Positions 9,404 to 17,924 of a stretch of DNA of 64,000 nucleotides are shown piece after piece. The first letter of the stretch is position 1. Each line of letters starts with the position of its first letter. The stretch is from Burkholderiaceae bacterium (GTDB lineage Bacteria; Pseudomonadota; Gammaproteobacteria; Burkholderiales; Burkholderiaceae_B): contig JAMNXR010000017.1 in assembly GCA_023653055.1 (NCBI GenBank), positions 1 to 64,000 of the forward strand, given 5' to 3'. The notes below the pieces were generated by a model. That model saw only the letters and a program-made list of their open reading frames with translations, was not told where the DNA came from and made no database searches. Made by a program: the position numbers and the translations under genes.

Positions 9404-10093
9404 TTGACAACGTACAGCCATACTTTTCGACCCAGTTCCTACACAACAGCACTTCTTCGCGTCATTAGCGAGCATTGTCCGGGGCTCCCAATGGACAGGG
9501 TTCTTGATGTGGGTGTAGGAAGCGGCATTTTTCTCTCAGAGCTTGGCCATCTTGGTGCCCAAGAGCTTTGGGGTGTGGACATCAACCCAGAAGCATTATC
9601 CCTCGCAGATAGCCTTCTTCACGTAGAGGTTGCCTCTACGCCTAGGTTTTTACTTGAAGGAGATATGTGGGAGCCACTGCCTCCAACACTTAACTTCAAT
9701 GTAATTGTCGCGAACTTACCTCACTTTCCAGCTAAAGTCATCCAATCCGATCGTCCTGAAACGTGGACGGGCGGTGATGGACGTCAAATCATGGATCGGT
9801 TTATTAACGCGCTACCTGAGCGACTCACGCATGATGGCGTTGCGTTTATTACACATCATGATTTGGTTGGATTTCAACATACCACTCAAACAATTCGTAA
9901 CGCTGGCCTGGTCTTAGACACCGTCGCAATCTGGACTGTTTTTGAGACACCTGAGCGCATGGATGCCGTCTCAGAGCAGACGCTTGCAGATGGACGAGAA
10001 TCCCTACGATACCTTGGTGGCTATGCCTTTGTGGATGCGCGTGTTTTAGCGATCAGGCCAGACCCCGACTTAAAGCAAATGTTAGCAACCTAA
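9404..10093 (+). CDS. Class I SAM-dependent methyltransferase
   Basis: 229 residues from a TTG start; an in-frame stop just upstream leaves no earlier choice, and the next Met (MDRVLD) sits against motif I. Motif I is VLDVGVGSGIFLSEL (33-47), motif II LWGVDINPEAL, and the catalytic-loop position reads VANLPHFP (102-109), close to the NPPY-type loop of the HemK/PrmC and N6-methylase group. There is no target-recognition domain and no signal peptide. Its stop overlaps the next start (TAATG), so it is translationally coupled to the importer fusion. A soluble methyltransferase inside an importer operon suggests that it modifies the imported compound, but that is inference. Confidence 0.78.
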   Translation: MTTYSHTFRPSSYTTALLRVISEHCPGLPMDRVLDVGVGSGIFLSELGHLGAQELWGVDINPEALSLADSLLHVEVASTPRFLLEGDMWEPLPPTLNFNVIVANLPHFPAKVIQSDRPETWTGGDGRQIMDRFINALPERLTHDGVAFITHHDLVGFQHTTQTIRNAGLVLDTVAIWTVFETPERMDAVSEQTLADGRESLRYLGGYAFVDARVLAIRPDPDLKQMLAT

Positions 10094-11736
10094 TGAAATT
10101 TTGGCTAAATTTTGCCCTTTTCATACTTTTCAGCATTGGCATTTATAGGGGCGCTACTGCCTCACCTGCACCTGCCACTGAATCTTCCCCCTATGCCCTC
10201 GCGGCCCAACAAAACATTCAAGAAGCTCTCCGCGTGCAGTGCGATAAAACATCTTCGGAGCTAGAAGAGATTCTATGTAACAAGCGCATACGCTTTGGTG
10301 TAAGAACAAACTATCGCTTGTTTGGCGAATACGATGGTCAGACTTTTAAAGGGTTTGAAATCGATCTGGCAAAACTATTAGCCGCTCGTCTAGGTGTTCA
10401 GGCTGAATTCGTTGCGTCTACTGTACCTAATCGAATAGAAAAACTGCTCGAACAAGAAATTGATGTCGTATTGGCCACAATGGCGCATACGCGCGCGCGC
10501 GATGCTGTTATTTACTTCATTCGGCCGCATTACTACGCCTCACCCACCGCGATTGTTGGCGCAAAAAATTTAAACATTCACTCGTGGGAGGATCTTAGAG
10601 GCAAAACGGTGTGTGTGCCTCTAGGTAATTTTTCAAATATTGCATTTACTCAGCATCAAGTCCGCATGCTCATCTACGATCGGCCGGATCGTCTGATCGA
10701 TGCGTTGAGGTTCGGCGCGTGTAGCCTCATTGCCCACGATCAGTCCTTGCTGAAAGCGAATGTGACGGGGCCGATGGCACCGAAAGCGTTATCCGAACGC
10801 TTCGCTGAGAAATTATCTTTTGATGATGTTCCTTGGGGGCTCGGCGTTCGCAAGGAAGCGCAGGAGAATCTCGGTGTCGTTCTTGCACTGTTGATGGCGG
10901 ATCTCCATCAGTCTGGAGCCTTGCAAAACTTGGCGCGCCAGCACCATCTGGATATTAGTTTTCTTGATCAACAGCGAACCAAGTGGTCCAACACACAATG
11001 CCTTCAAAATCAACGCGTGAACAACGCGTGTCTGTCGCCAGCATCAAATCTTGAAGATACGCCCACCGCTATTGCACCAGCCATAAGAGTGTTAGAAAAC
11101 AGCTTGAGTCGTTTTACCGACAAACCCCTAAAATTTCCAATGTTCACCGGATCAAGTGCCGCACAGTTATTTGTCTCGGGCTTATTCGTTTCGTTGATAC
11201 TGGTGTTCGGTTCAGTCATCGCAACCCTTGCTTTCGCCTTATTGTTTTATAGGCTGCTTCTGTCAAAGCTTTTACTTACGCGTATTGTTGGAAATATCAT
11301 TACTCAATTTTTTCAGAACAGCCCGATTATTCTCTTGCTGGTACTTGGCTATTTAGTGGTGACGTTCGTTACACCGTATGGATTCACTCTCGCGGTGTTG
11401 GTATCCGTTGCGGTGATTGGGTTAAATAATGGTGCAAATGGTGGTTCCGCTATGTACGAAACTGCCATGAGTTCTGACTACCCCTCCCCCGTGCTGACCG
11501 TCGTCAAGGATACGAGCGTTCAATTACGTGCCGCTGTCATCAATGCAGCAAAAGCTAGCCCAGTGGCTGCATTTATTGGTGCCCCCGAACTCTTAGCCGT
11601 ACTGACAGACATCACGTCTTTTACTGGTGAGCGAATAACGACTTATGTCATCCTATCTATTTTTTATTTATGCTTGGTTCAGCTTGTTGTGATCGCGAGT
11701 GGACGTCTGACGATGAGGCTGAAAAAAGATGCCTGA
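10093..11736 (+). CDS. Fused solute-binding protein / ABC permease, amino-acid type
   Basis: 547 residues. A signal peptide (1-24) leads to a type-3 binding domain (about 55-295): IRFGVRTNYRLFGEYDGQTFKGFEIDLAKLLAARLGV, EIDVVLATMAHTRARDAVIYFIRPHYYASPTAI and WEDLRGKTVCVPLG. A linker with two Cys follows, then four or five membrane helices (about 360-545) of the His/Glu permease type, ending PVAAFIGAPELLAVLTDITSFTGERITTYVILSIFYL. The usual EAAxxxG coupling loop is poorly conserved: the equivalent stretch reads YETAMSSDYPSPVLTVVKDTS. Binding-protein/permease fusions are known in amino-acid importers. The next permease overlaps by 8 bases; no ATPase gene is near. Confidence 0.82.
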   Translation: MKFWLNFALFILFSIGIYRGATASPAPATESSPYALAAQQNIQEALRVQCDKTSSELEEILCNKRIRFGVRTNYRLFGEYDGQTFKGFEIDLAKLLAARLGVQAEFVASTVPNRIEKLLEQEIDVVLATMAHTRARDAVIYFIRPHYYASPTAIVGAKNLNIHSWEDLRGKTVCVPLGNFSNIAFTQHQVRMLIYDRPDRLIDALRFGACSLIAHDQSLLKANVTGPMAPKALSERFAEKLSFDDVPWGLGVRKEAQENLGVVLALLMADLHQSGALQNLARQHHLDISFLDQQRTKWSNTQCLQNQRVNNACLSPASNLEDTPTAIAPAIRVLENSLSRFTDKPLKFPMFTGSSAAQLFVSGLFVSLILVFGSVIATLAFALLFYRLLLSKLLLTRIVGNIITQFFQNSPIILLLVLGYLVVTFVTPYGFTLAVLVSVAVIGLNNGANGGSAMYETAMSSDYPSPVLTVVKDTSVQLRAAVINAAKASPVAAFIGAPELLAVLTDITSFTGERITTYVILSIFYLCLVQLVVIASGRLTMRLKKDA

Positions 11737-12343
11737 TACCTCGATGAGTCTGATTGCAGGCTTTCTTTATGCCTTTCGTCTCAACATAGAGGTTGGCCTG
11801 TATGCACTGCTAGGTGGTGTACTGTTTGGCTTTCCGTTAACATTTATGCGGGTTCGCGTCGGCTGGACCAGAGTACTCGCTGAGGGATTGACTTCACTCC
11901 TTCGGGCGTTTCCAGTCTTTGTACTAATGTTTGTTTTGCTGGGCGTATTGTCGGATTCGTCACATTTGATACATCAGTATGTGGATAACATCCCAAAAAT
12001 TACCCTCATCTTGGCATTGAGTGCATACGCTACCGCCGTTGTTTCTGATGCTGCACAAGATTGTTGGCAGTATGTGCAGCAGTCCGATACAACGAAAGCA
12101 ATCCTCTTGATTCCCAACTTATTTCGAATTTTTACCATTTTAGTGATGGCCTCTAGCATCGGTGCCGCTATTGGCGTTCACGATGCAGTGTCTTACACTC
12201 TGTCAATATCTGAAGCAACGCCAAATGCGCTCAACCGAATCTGGCTTGTATTTCTTGCAACACTTTTCTTTGTTGCATTTTTTTCAATTATTCGCTTATC
12301 TTTATATCTGGTCGTTCAACGATTATCTAACCGGTTTCACTAA
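11729..12343 (+). CDS. ABC permease subunit, amino-acid type (divergent)
   Basis: 204 residues with about five membrane helices: LNIEVGLYALLGGVLFGFPLTFMR, LTSLLRAFPVFVLMFVLLGVL and three more. The arrangement LTSLLRAFPVFVLMF corresponds to the FRGTPLLVQLF segment of HisQM/GlnP-type permeases. The later cytoplasmic loop (VSDAAQDCWQYVQQSDTTKAILL) sits where the EAA loop should be but lacks the conserved EAA and Gly. Its start lies inside the end of the fusion gene, so the two permease halves are probably made in equal amounts and pair as a heterodimer. Confidence 0.72.
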   Translation: MPDTSMSLIAGFLYAFRLNIEVGLYALLGGVLFGFPLTFMRVRVGWTRVLAEGLTSLLRAFPVFVLMFVLLGVLSDSSHLIHQYVDNIPKITLILALSAYATAVVSDAAQDCWQYVQQSDTTKAILLIPNLFRIFTILVMASSIGAAIGVHDAVSYTLSISEATPNALNRIWLVFLATLFFVAFFSIIRLSLYLVVQRLSNRFH

Positions 12344-12375
12344 AATTTCCACCATAATTTTATTTTTGGAATGAA

Positions 12376-12591
12376 ATGTCTCCTCAACTCATTATCGCTT
12401 CATACATCCTATTATCGGTTTTGTTGGCCTATCTTGGCCGTAACACTCGCCTAAAATTCTGGGGAGTGCTGATGGCCTCCCTTATTTTCACTCCATTGAT
12501 CGTGGGCATCATATTATTATTTTTTGGCGCAACGAAATCTCAACTCAAAACAACTGACAAGGTTGCACCGTCAGAACCTCAAGAAAAATAG
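12376..12591 (+). CDS. Small two-helix membrane protein
   Basis: 71 residues: two hydrophobic helices (IIASYILLSVLLAYLG and FWGVLMASLIFTPLIVGIILLFFG) separated by a short NTRLKF loop, then a polar tail (KSQLKTTDKVAPSEPQEK). It follows the permease by 32 bases on the same strand and ends inside a bidirectional terminator, so it is probably the last gene of the importer operon. I do not recognise a family. Confidence 0.6.
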   Translation: MSPQLIIASYILLSVLLAYLGRNTRLKFWGVLMASLIFTPLIVGIILLFFGATKSQLKTTDKVAPSEPQEK

Positions 12592-12623
12592 CAATCACTT
12601 TTACATAAGTGATTGCTATTTTT
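12584..12623. terminator. Bidirectional terminator between convergent operons
   Basis: AAAAATAGCAATCACTT and AAGTGATTGCTATTTTT form a 17-bp perfect stem around TTACAT. The A-run and T-run on opposite sides allow termination in both directions. It includes the last codons of the small membrane protein (+) and the stop of the SPFH gene (-). Confidence 0.93.
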
Positions 12624-13683
12624 TATCCGGGGCCGCGGTGGTGACTGGAGCGGGTGTCGCAGCGGCTTTTTGACTATCAGCCGCTGCTTTGGGATCTTTT
12701 GACGCTGGTGTTGTGGCTGGTGCTGGTGCTGTCGTTGCTGGTGCTGTCGTTGCTGATGCTGATGCTGGCGCTGCGCCGTCTACGGCATTCCCTAACACCA
12801 GAGGCAGCCCAGATGGACCAGAACCAAAAATAAGCGTTTTGGCATTTGTGGAACTAGCCAAAGTCTCAGTTGCCTGAATGCCGCGATATCTTAAATAGTT
12901 TTCCGTCATACCTGAATTCACCAGGTTCTGGAAATCTCGGATGCCTGTCGCCTCAATCACCTTGCGCTCAGCCTCCTGACGGGCGGCTTGAATCTTGTAC
13001 TTGTAGGCATCAGCATTCTCAGATTCGACAACCTTATTATCAATGGCCGCCTGAACATTTGCCGGAAGAGTGATGGAGTTCAGCTGTACTGCACTCACCC
13101 TAATCAGCCGCACATTAGATAAACCCGGTGGCGAGATTTGTTGAATCAACAGACTGTCTGATGTGATGGCAATATCATTTGCAACTACAGAGATATCACC
13201 GGTGTAGGCGCTTTTCGAGCTTACCAGAGCAACTTTTTCACGCGTCACCTTGGTAACCAGAGGAACGATCACTTTTTCAAGATAATCCATACCGACGTAC
13301 TTATGAAGCAACGGTAATGTATTTATGTTGACCTCATATTGGAAAGTCACTGAGACATTTGTTTTGAGCAAGTCTGAAGTCAGGAGTTCAAGATTGAGCT
13401 CTTTCAACTTAATCTGAGCATCATACTGATACGCGGTGTTCCACGGAAAAATAATGTGAGCGCCCTCTCGAAGCACCAAATTGAGGTCGACGCCTCCACT
13501 CAAGGGACGATACAGGACTCCAATTTTTCCAACCGGCACCAGAACGAACATATGTGGCCACAAGACAACGAATGATGAAAAGACGAGTACGACCAATAAA
13601 ATAATCGTTAACAATTTCTCATTCGCCCAGCCAAGCATAGCGGCCCACTTACGAATGAAATAACCGGGTTTTACAGTTTGCAT
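12616..13683 (-). CDS. SPFH/prohibitin-domain membrane protein
   Basis: 355 residues. One N-terminal membrane helix (LLTIILLVVLVFSSFVVLWP, about 24-43) is followed by an SPFH domain: VPVGKIGVLYRPLSGGVDLNLVLREGAHIIFPWNTAYQYDAQIKLKELNLELLTSDLLKTNVSVTFQYEVN is a prohibitin-like opening. An Ala/Glu-rich helix (AAIDNKVVESENADAYKYKIQAARQEAERKVIEATG) supports oligomerisation. The last 50 residues are low-complexity Ala/Thr/Pro. SPFH proteins assemble into membrane cages that scaffold other complexes. It lies 7 bases after the peptide exporter gene, so it probably organises or stabilises that exporter (inference). Confidence 0.88.
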   Translation of the reverse strand: MQTVKPGYFIRKWAAMLGWANEKLLTIILLVVLVFSSFVVLWPHMFVLVPVGKIGVLYRPLSGGVDLNLVLREGAHIIFPWNTAYQYDAQIKLKELNLELLTSDLLKTNVSVTFQYEVNINTLPLLHKYVGMDYLEKVIVPLVTKVTREKVALVSSKSAYTGDISVVANDIAITSDSLLIQQISPPGLSNVRLIRVSAVQLNSITLPANVQAAIDNKVVESENADAYKYKIQAARQEAERKVIEATGIRDFQNLVNSGMTENYLRYRGIQATETLASSTNAKTLIFGSGPSGLPLVLGNAVDGAAPASASATTAPATTAPAPATTPASKDPKAAADSQKAAATPAPVTTAAPDKK

Positions 13684-13690
13684 TTTCTTC

Positions 13691-15355
13691 TCAACTTGTC
13701 ACCAACTGACCATTCACCATCTGCAATAAGTAATCAGCAGACTCATAATAATGATCGTCGTGTGTAATCGCAATAACTGTCTTACCCATCGCGCGCAACA
13801 TCGGAATAATCTTTGCATAAAATAAGTGTCGGAACTCAGGATCTTGATCCGCCGCCCACTCATCGAGAATAATCACTTGCCGCTTTTCAAGCAGCGCAAC
13901 AATCAATGCAAGACGTTTTTTCTGACCTGTTGAAAACCTGAGATTAGAAAAAATACCATCTGTAACAGACACTTTCTTTTCCATTTGAAACAACTCAATC
14001 AAATGATCGATCTCAGTAGGCGTGACATCATTCAGTCCATACAGTTTTTTAAATAAATGAAAGTCTGTAAATACAACGGAAAATAAGTCCCGATAGTCGC
14101 TCGTTGCCGGCAAAGCAATGGGCTCTTCGTTGACGTATATTTGACCGGAAGTCGGCTGAGACAAACCCACTAACATCCTGATCAGTGTAGTCTTGCCAGA
14201 ACCGTTATTACCCCGAACAAAGTAAACGTTGCCGGCTTTAAACTCGTAATTGATGGGGCCTAAACTAAACGGTTGACTGCCTTTCGGAGGGCTTCCTGCC
14301 GTACGAGGTGCTCCGTTTCCATTTGCATACTGATAGGTAATATTTTCGATTCGGATGGACTCAAGCGTAGAAAACACTTCACGTGCACCAAAGCCCTCCT
14401 GGGGCTCTTTGGATAAAATCTTTTCCTCTAACCCAATCAGTTCACGCGCGGCGGCATTGGACTGGGACAGACTCGGTATACTTTGAATGATGCCATTCAG
14501 CGAAGCAGTCAAGAATAAAGCGGTTGTGGTCGCCTGCATCACGCTAGCAGAAAAGTCGGTCGAAAGAATGGGTACAACAAAAATCATTAACCCAACAACT
14601 GCATACATCATGATCTGCAGATAGTTGAAGAAATTTGCTATAAAAATCAAAAGTTTAGACTTCAACTCACTCGTGCCGCGTGCCTCTTTGACCATATCAC
14701 GTGAAATCTCATATGCACGATCAGAATGCATTTTTATTTCTTTATAGCCATTCAAAAAGTCCGAAAACATTTCATTGAGGGCACTTTCGCGTCGTGCGAC
14801 CACCTCGAGCTCATTGGTCACATTTCGGACGGCATGCACACCCGCTAAAACAAGCAGCACACTTGTCATACCGACAAGAAAAAATGCCGTGAGCGAAATA
14901 GTCGCCATGTAAAGCGTCAAAAAAATCACTGTGGCAACGGACTGACAACCGGACACCAAAAATGTGATGGACTGTGAGACCGTTTGAGTATCTCGCGCAA
15001 GTATCTGCAAGATTTCCGCGCGTCCGATGCTATCGACTTTTGCGAGGTCTGACTTGAAAATCTCATTCATGATGCGCATCTTGAATCGATGCACCAAACC
15101 TTGGGTGCTCTTGATACTTTCCCGATTTGCGATATTGGTGATCACAAGAAATGTGGTGAGCAACAAGGCGAAGAGAAAAAACTGTACAGTGACACTATCA
15201 CCATTGCTAACATCCCCAGCCGCCTTATTAATCAAGGCGATCAACCCCATGTTGGTTATACCAACAAAGAAAGAAATGCCAAGGACACGTTTAACATCCT
15301 TGGGACTTTCACGACTGATGAGCTGAAATAAATCAGATTGGGAGTTAATGCGCAT
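13691..15355 (-). CDS. Cyclic-peptide-type ABC exporter (SyrD/PvdE family)
   Basis: 554 residues with six membrane helices (about 20-300) fused to an ATPase domain (about 330-550). Walker A is RGNNGSGKTTL; the signature region is FSTGQKKRLALIVALLEKRQVIILDEWAADQDPEFRHLFY. STGQKKRLAL plus DEWAADQDP is the hallmark of the SyrD/PvdE group, which exports cyclic lipopeptides or pyoverdine precursors made by NRPSs into the periplasm. There is no peptidase domain. Packing is tight: 24 bases after the DUF697 gene, 7 before the SPFH gene. With MbtH and a CmlA-like enzyme upstream, a nonribosomal peptide is the likely cargo, though no NRPS is here. Confidence 0.88.
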   Translation of the reverse strand: MRINSQSDLFQLISRESPKDVKRVLGISFFVGITNMGLIALINKAAGDVSNGDSVTVQFFLFALLLTTFLVITNIANRESIKSTQGLVHRFKMRIMNEIFKSDLAKVDSIGRAEILQILARDTQTVSQSITFLVSGCQSVATVIFLTLYMATISLTAFFLVGMTSVLLVLAGVHAVRNVTNELEVVARRESALNEMFSDFLNGYKEIKMHSDRAYEISRDMVKEARGTSELKSKLLIFIANFFNYLQIMMYAVVGLMIFVVPILSTDFSASVMQATTTALFLTASLNGIIQSIPSLSQSNAAARELIGLEEKILSKEPQEGFGAREVFSTLESIRIENITYQYANGNGAPRTAGSPPKGSQPFSLGPINYEFKAGNVYFVRGNNGSGKTTLIRMLVGLSQPTSGQIYVNEEPIALPATSDYRDLFSVVFTDFHLFKKLYGLNDVTPTEIDHLIELFQMEKKVSVTDGIFSNLRFSTGQKKRLALIVALLEKRQVIILDEWAADQDPEFRHLFYAKIIPMLRAMGKTVIAITHDDHYYESADYLLQMVNGQLVTS

Positions 15356-15379
15356 TATTTATACAGAACTCAAAGTCGA

Positions 15380-16312
15380 TCAAGCCGGAGCCGCTTGTTT
15401 TTTGGAAAATATTTTTTTACTTTTTTCAAACTGTTCTTGAAAATAAAGATTCATTTTAGAGCTATCAAAGCTTGCCATCGTGCCTGAGTTTTCGAAGTGT
15501 TTCACGAAAACATATCCCATCGCATAGGTGGTGGCAAAAGCAAAGGTGGGCTGAACGAGTTGATCGACATAAGGCACAGCCTTTAGGGCCATCGCACCCA
15601 CAATTTGTGCCGCGCCTGCAGTTAAGGATCCGCCCACCAGACCACTTGCATAGGCAAGGGCAGCCTCTTTTTTAAACGGAACGTTATATATTTGGCAAAG
15701 ATCGTAAATCATTTTGACCTGAATACCAGAAACCAGCGCAATATCTACAAACGGCACGGGTACAAAGCCAGCCGCCACGGACCACTGAGACCAACTTTTT
15801 ACAACCTTCATTCCACGCATTTCGCGATCAGACGTCACACGCATACGCACCAACTCTTTCTGTGGCTCATTGCATAACTCTGCTTCAAACACCTCATCAG
15901 CGCGCCGCTTGGGCGCAGTGTGCTCACTGGCCTGACTGGTTTCTTGGGAAGTACGTTTCATCTCAGCATCCTTCGACGCATTGTCAACAACAACCTGTGC
16001 TAAAGCATCGAAGCTTGCAGTGTCCGATGCGATCACTTGGTTCACTTGCTTGGCCGTCGCTTTCTTGGTCACCCGTTTCTGTGCAGGCCTTTTCTCCGGC
16101 GGAATCACCTGACTCACCGGCTTTTTAACATCGGAGGTCTTCTTAGCGATCACTTTTTTAGCTACAGTTTTTTTTACTGTTTTTGTCAGGGCTTTTTTTT
16201 GTGCCGTTGTGGTCGCGACTCTGTTTGTCACCACTGACTTTCTAGGTGCACTGAGGGAAGTAATCTCGTCGAGCGGATTAGCCATAATTGTCTTTCTTGC
16301 GCGCGTCGCCAT
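15380..16312 (-). CDS. DUF697-domain membrane protein with lysine/alanine-rich tail
   Basis: 310 residues. The N-terminal half is basic and repetitive (TKTVKKTVAKKVIAKKTS, KKATAKQVNQ), like histone H1-type tails, and could bind nucleic acid or acidic partners. Residues about 165-300 are a DUF697 (YcjF-like) domain: VVKSWSQWSVAAGFVPVPFVDIALVSGIQVKMIYDLCQIYNVPFKKEAALAYASGLVGGSLT and VFVKHFENSGTMASF, with glycine-rich membrane-associated helices. It is paralogous to the protein at 17199, sharing WSVGAALIPIPVLD-like and KVFVRHFENGGTFANF segments. It lies 11 bases after parA. The tail may link ParA dynamics to the membrane domain (speculative). Confidence 0.75.
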   Translation of the reverse strand: MATRARKTIMANPLDEITSLSAPRKSVVTNRVATTTAQKKALTKTVKKTVAKKVIAKKTSDVKKPVSQVIPPEKRPAQKRVTKKATAKQVNQVIASDTASFDALAQVVVDNASKDAEMKRTSQETSQASEHTAPKRRADEVFEAELCNEPQKELVRMRVTSDREMRGMKVVKSWSQWSVAAGFVPVPFVDIALVSGIQVKMIYDLCQIYNVPFKKEAALAYASGLVGGSLTAGAAQIVGAMALKAVPYVDQLVQPTFAFATTYAMGYVFVKHFENSGTMASFDSSKMNLYFQEQFEKSKKIFSKKQAAPA

Positions 16313-16323
16313 AGTCTTGTGCC

Positions 16324-17091
16324 TCAGTGGTGGGACGAAGTCAAAATAATCACCTCATCCGCCAAATCTCTATAATTTTGAGCCGCGGTCGAGCTGGGGT
16401 TATAAGTCAAAATGCTTTGCTGAAATGAAGGAGCCTCTGCAAGCCTAACATTTTCATAAATATGGCTTTTTAACAGTTTGTCGCCAAAACGCTCTAAAAG
16501 TGTGGCCAACACATCCTTTGCATGACGCGTTCTTAAATCTACACGTGACGCAACGAGGCCCAGTACATTCAAATCCGGATTCAAGACGTCTCTGACCTGT
16601 TCAACGGTACGAAACATTTGTGCAACGCCTGACAAGCTCATCACGTGCGTGGTCAAAGGGATAAGTATGTCTTTTGAAGCTGCCAATGCATTTAAAGTGA
16701 TTAAACCTAAGGTGGGCGGTGTGTCGATCAAAACATAGTCAAAGGATTTAGCATTTAATTTAGCTAAGCGACGCTTAAGTATTGTTTCGACTGAGAGCTC
16801 GCCAGCAAGCGCCTTATCCAGGTTCGAAAGCTCGCGTGACCCGGCCAATAGCGAGACACCCTCAATATTAGTCTGAACAATGAGCTTTTGAAGGTCTTCG
16901 CGCGTTGTCATTGCCTCCCAGGCGCCGGGGATCGTTGCACCGCTCGAGAGCCAGCTCGTCGCATTGCCCTGTGAGTCTAAATCAATCACTAGCACGGAAA
17001 AATCACGCGCTGCAAGGCATGCGGCCAAATTTACAACCGTTGTTGTCTTGGCGCAGCCCCCTTTTTGGTTGGCAACAGCGATCACATTCAT
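16324..17091 (-). CDS. ParA/MinD-family ATPase
   Basis: 255 residues. The deviant Walker A KGGCAKTTT (10-18) with the signature Lys, the switch region VLIDLDSQGNATSWL and VLIDTPPTLGLITLNALAASKDILIPLTT place it in the ParA/Soj family. These dimeric ATPases position plasmids, chromosomes or protein cargos by cycling on DNA or membrane. No parB or parS-like repeat follows; instead it sits in a run with a DUF697 protein, a peptide exporter and an SPFH protein. That context favours cargo positioning, like McdA/ParC-type orphan ParAs, over DNA partition. The region between the upstream terminator and the start (17100-17140) must hold its promoter if it is not read through. Confidence 0.85.
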   Translation of the reverse strand: MNVIAVANQKGGCAKTTTVVNLAACLAARDFSVLVIDLDSQGNATSWLSSGATIPGAWEAMTTREDLQKLIVQTNIEGVSLLAGSRELSNLDKALAGELSVETILKRRLAKLNAKSFDYVLIDTPPTLGLITLNALAASKDILIPLTTHVMSLSGVAQMFRTVEQVRDVLNPDLNVLGLVASRVDLRTRHAKDVLATLLERFGDKLLKSHIYENVRLAEAPSFQQSILTYNPSSTAAQNYRDLADEVIILTSSHH

Positions 17092-17139
17092 TCGGTGAAA
17101 AACCTTTTATTCAGGGAGCATCATTCGACCCTTTATCAC

Positions 17140-17175
17140 AAAAAACTACGGATCATGTGTCTACCACATGATCCG
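17140..17175 (-). terminator. Terminator after the 163-aa DUF697 gene
   Basis: On the minus strand CGGATCATGTG and CACATGATCCG form an 11-bp perfect stem with a 5-base loop, followed by TAGTTTTTT. It lies 24 bases after the DUF697 stop and separates that gene from parA. Confidence 0.88.
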
Positions 17176-17198
17176 CAACACGTGATTCAGACGGATGT

Positions 17199-17690
17199 TT
17201 AGCTCTTAGCTGCTTGGGTAAATTCTTTTTTCAAATCATCTTGAACGGATACGACGCTAAAGTTAGCGAATGTGCCACCGTTTTCAAAATGACGTACAAA
17301 TACCTTGCCAATTGAATAGGTTGCAGCAGAGCCAAATGCAGCTAGCGATACCGCACCAACAATTGTTCCATAGCCTGGCAACAACTTTGCGCTGGTGCCG
17401 ACGATCATCTGAGTCGCACCGGCTGGGACAAGCATGCCAAGCAGAACGGAAATGACACCGCGAACAGCTTGTTTGGAGATTTTTTGGTCGTACAAGTCTG
17501 CCAAATCAACAATCATGTTAGCTTGGATCGCACCTAAGGCTGCCATATCTAACACTGGGATTGGAATCAGCGCAGCACCCACGCTCCATTTTGCTGAGGA
17601 AGCAATCGTCTCTCCGGCGGCATCAAGGCGCTTGATCTTTCGCAGTTCGTCTGCACTCACTTCTACTACGTCAATCGTTGTTACCGTCAT
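17199..17690 (-). CDS. DUF697-domain protein, short paralogue
   Basis: 163 residues from the ATG at 17690, which has GGAG six bases upstream; the track start at 17705 lacks this. After TTIDVVEVSADELRKIKRLDAAGETI the protein is a bare DUF697 domain: AKWSVGAALIPIPVLDMAALGAIQANMIVDLADLYDQKISKQAVRGVISVLLGMLVPAGATQMI and GKVFVRHFENGGTFANF. It lacks the lysine-rich tail of the paralogue at 15380. DUF697 domains occur in YcjF-type and GTPase-linked membrane proteins. A terminator follows, so it is expressed separately from the parA run, possibly in excess. Confidence 0.8.
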   Translation of the reverse strand: MTVTTIDVVEVSADELRKIKRLDAAGETIASSAKWSVGAALIPIPVLDMAALGAIQANMIVDLADLYDQKISKQAVRGVISVLLGMLVPAGATQMIVGTSAKLLPGYGTIVGAVSLAAFGSAATYSIGKVFVRHFENGGTFANFSVVSVQDDLKKEFTQAAKS

Positions 17691-17924
17691 GAAAAGCTCC
17701 GTCAAAGAAGGAAAATAAGTGTTTGTAATTTAACAAATCAGCATATTTGAAAGCTGAATAGTTAGTGTACGCCATACAAGTTACACAAATTTTACAAAAT
17801 GAACAACCATTGAATGCTAATCGAGATAATAGGTCCCATACTAGCAAATCCTCACAAAACGAGAGAGTTGCGCATGGTGATAATCGCCATGCCTTCTAAA
17901 CAGTCAATCGAATACTGCGTCAGG

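Noticed and set aside
16324-17091. Plasmid or integrative-element origin because of ParA
   Set aside because: There is no parB, replication protein, integrase or parS-like repeat nearby, and the neighbours are transport and membrane genes.
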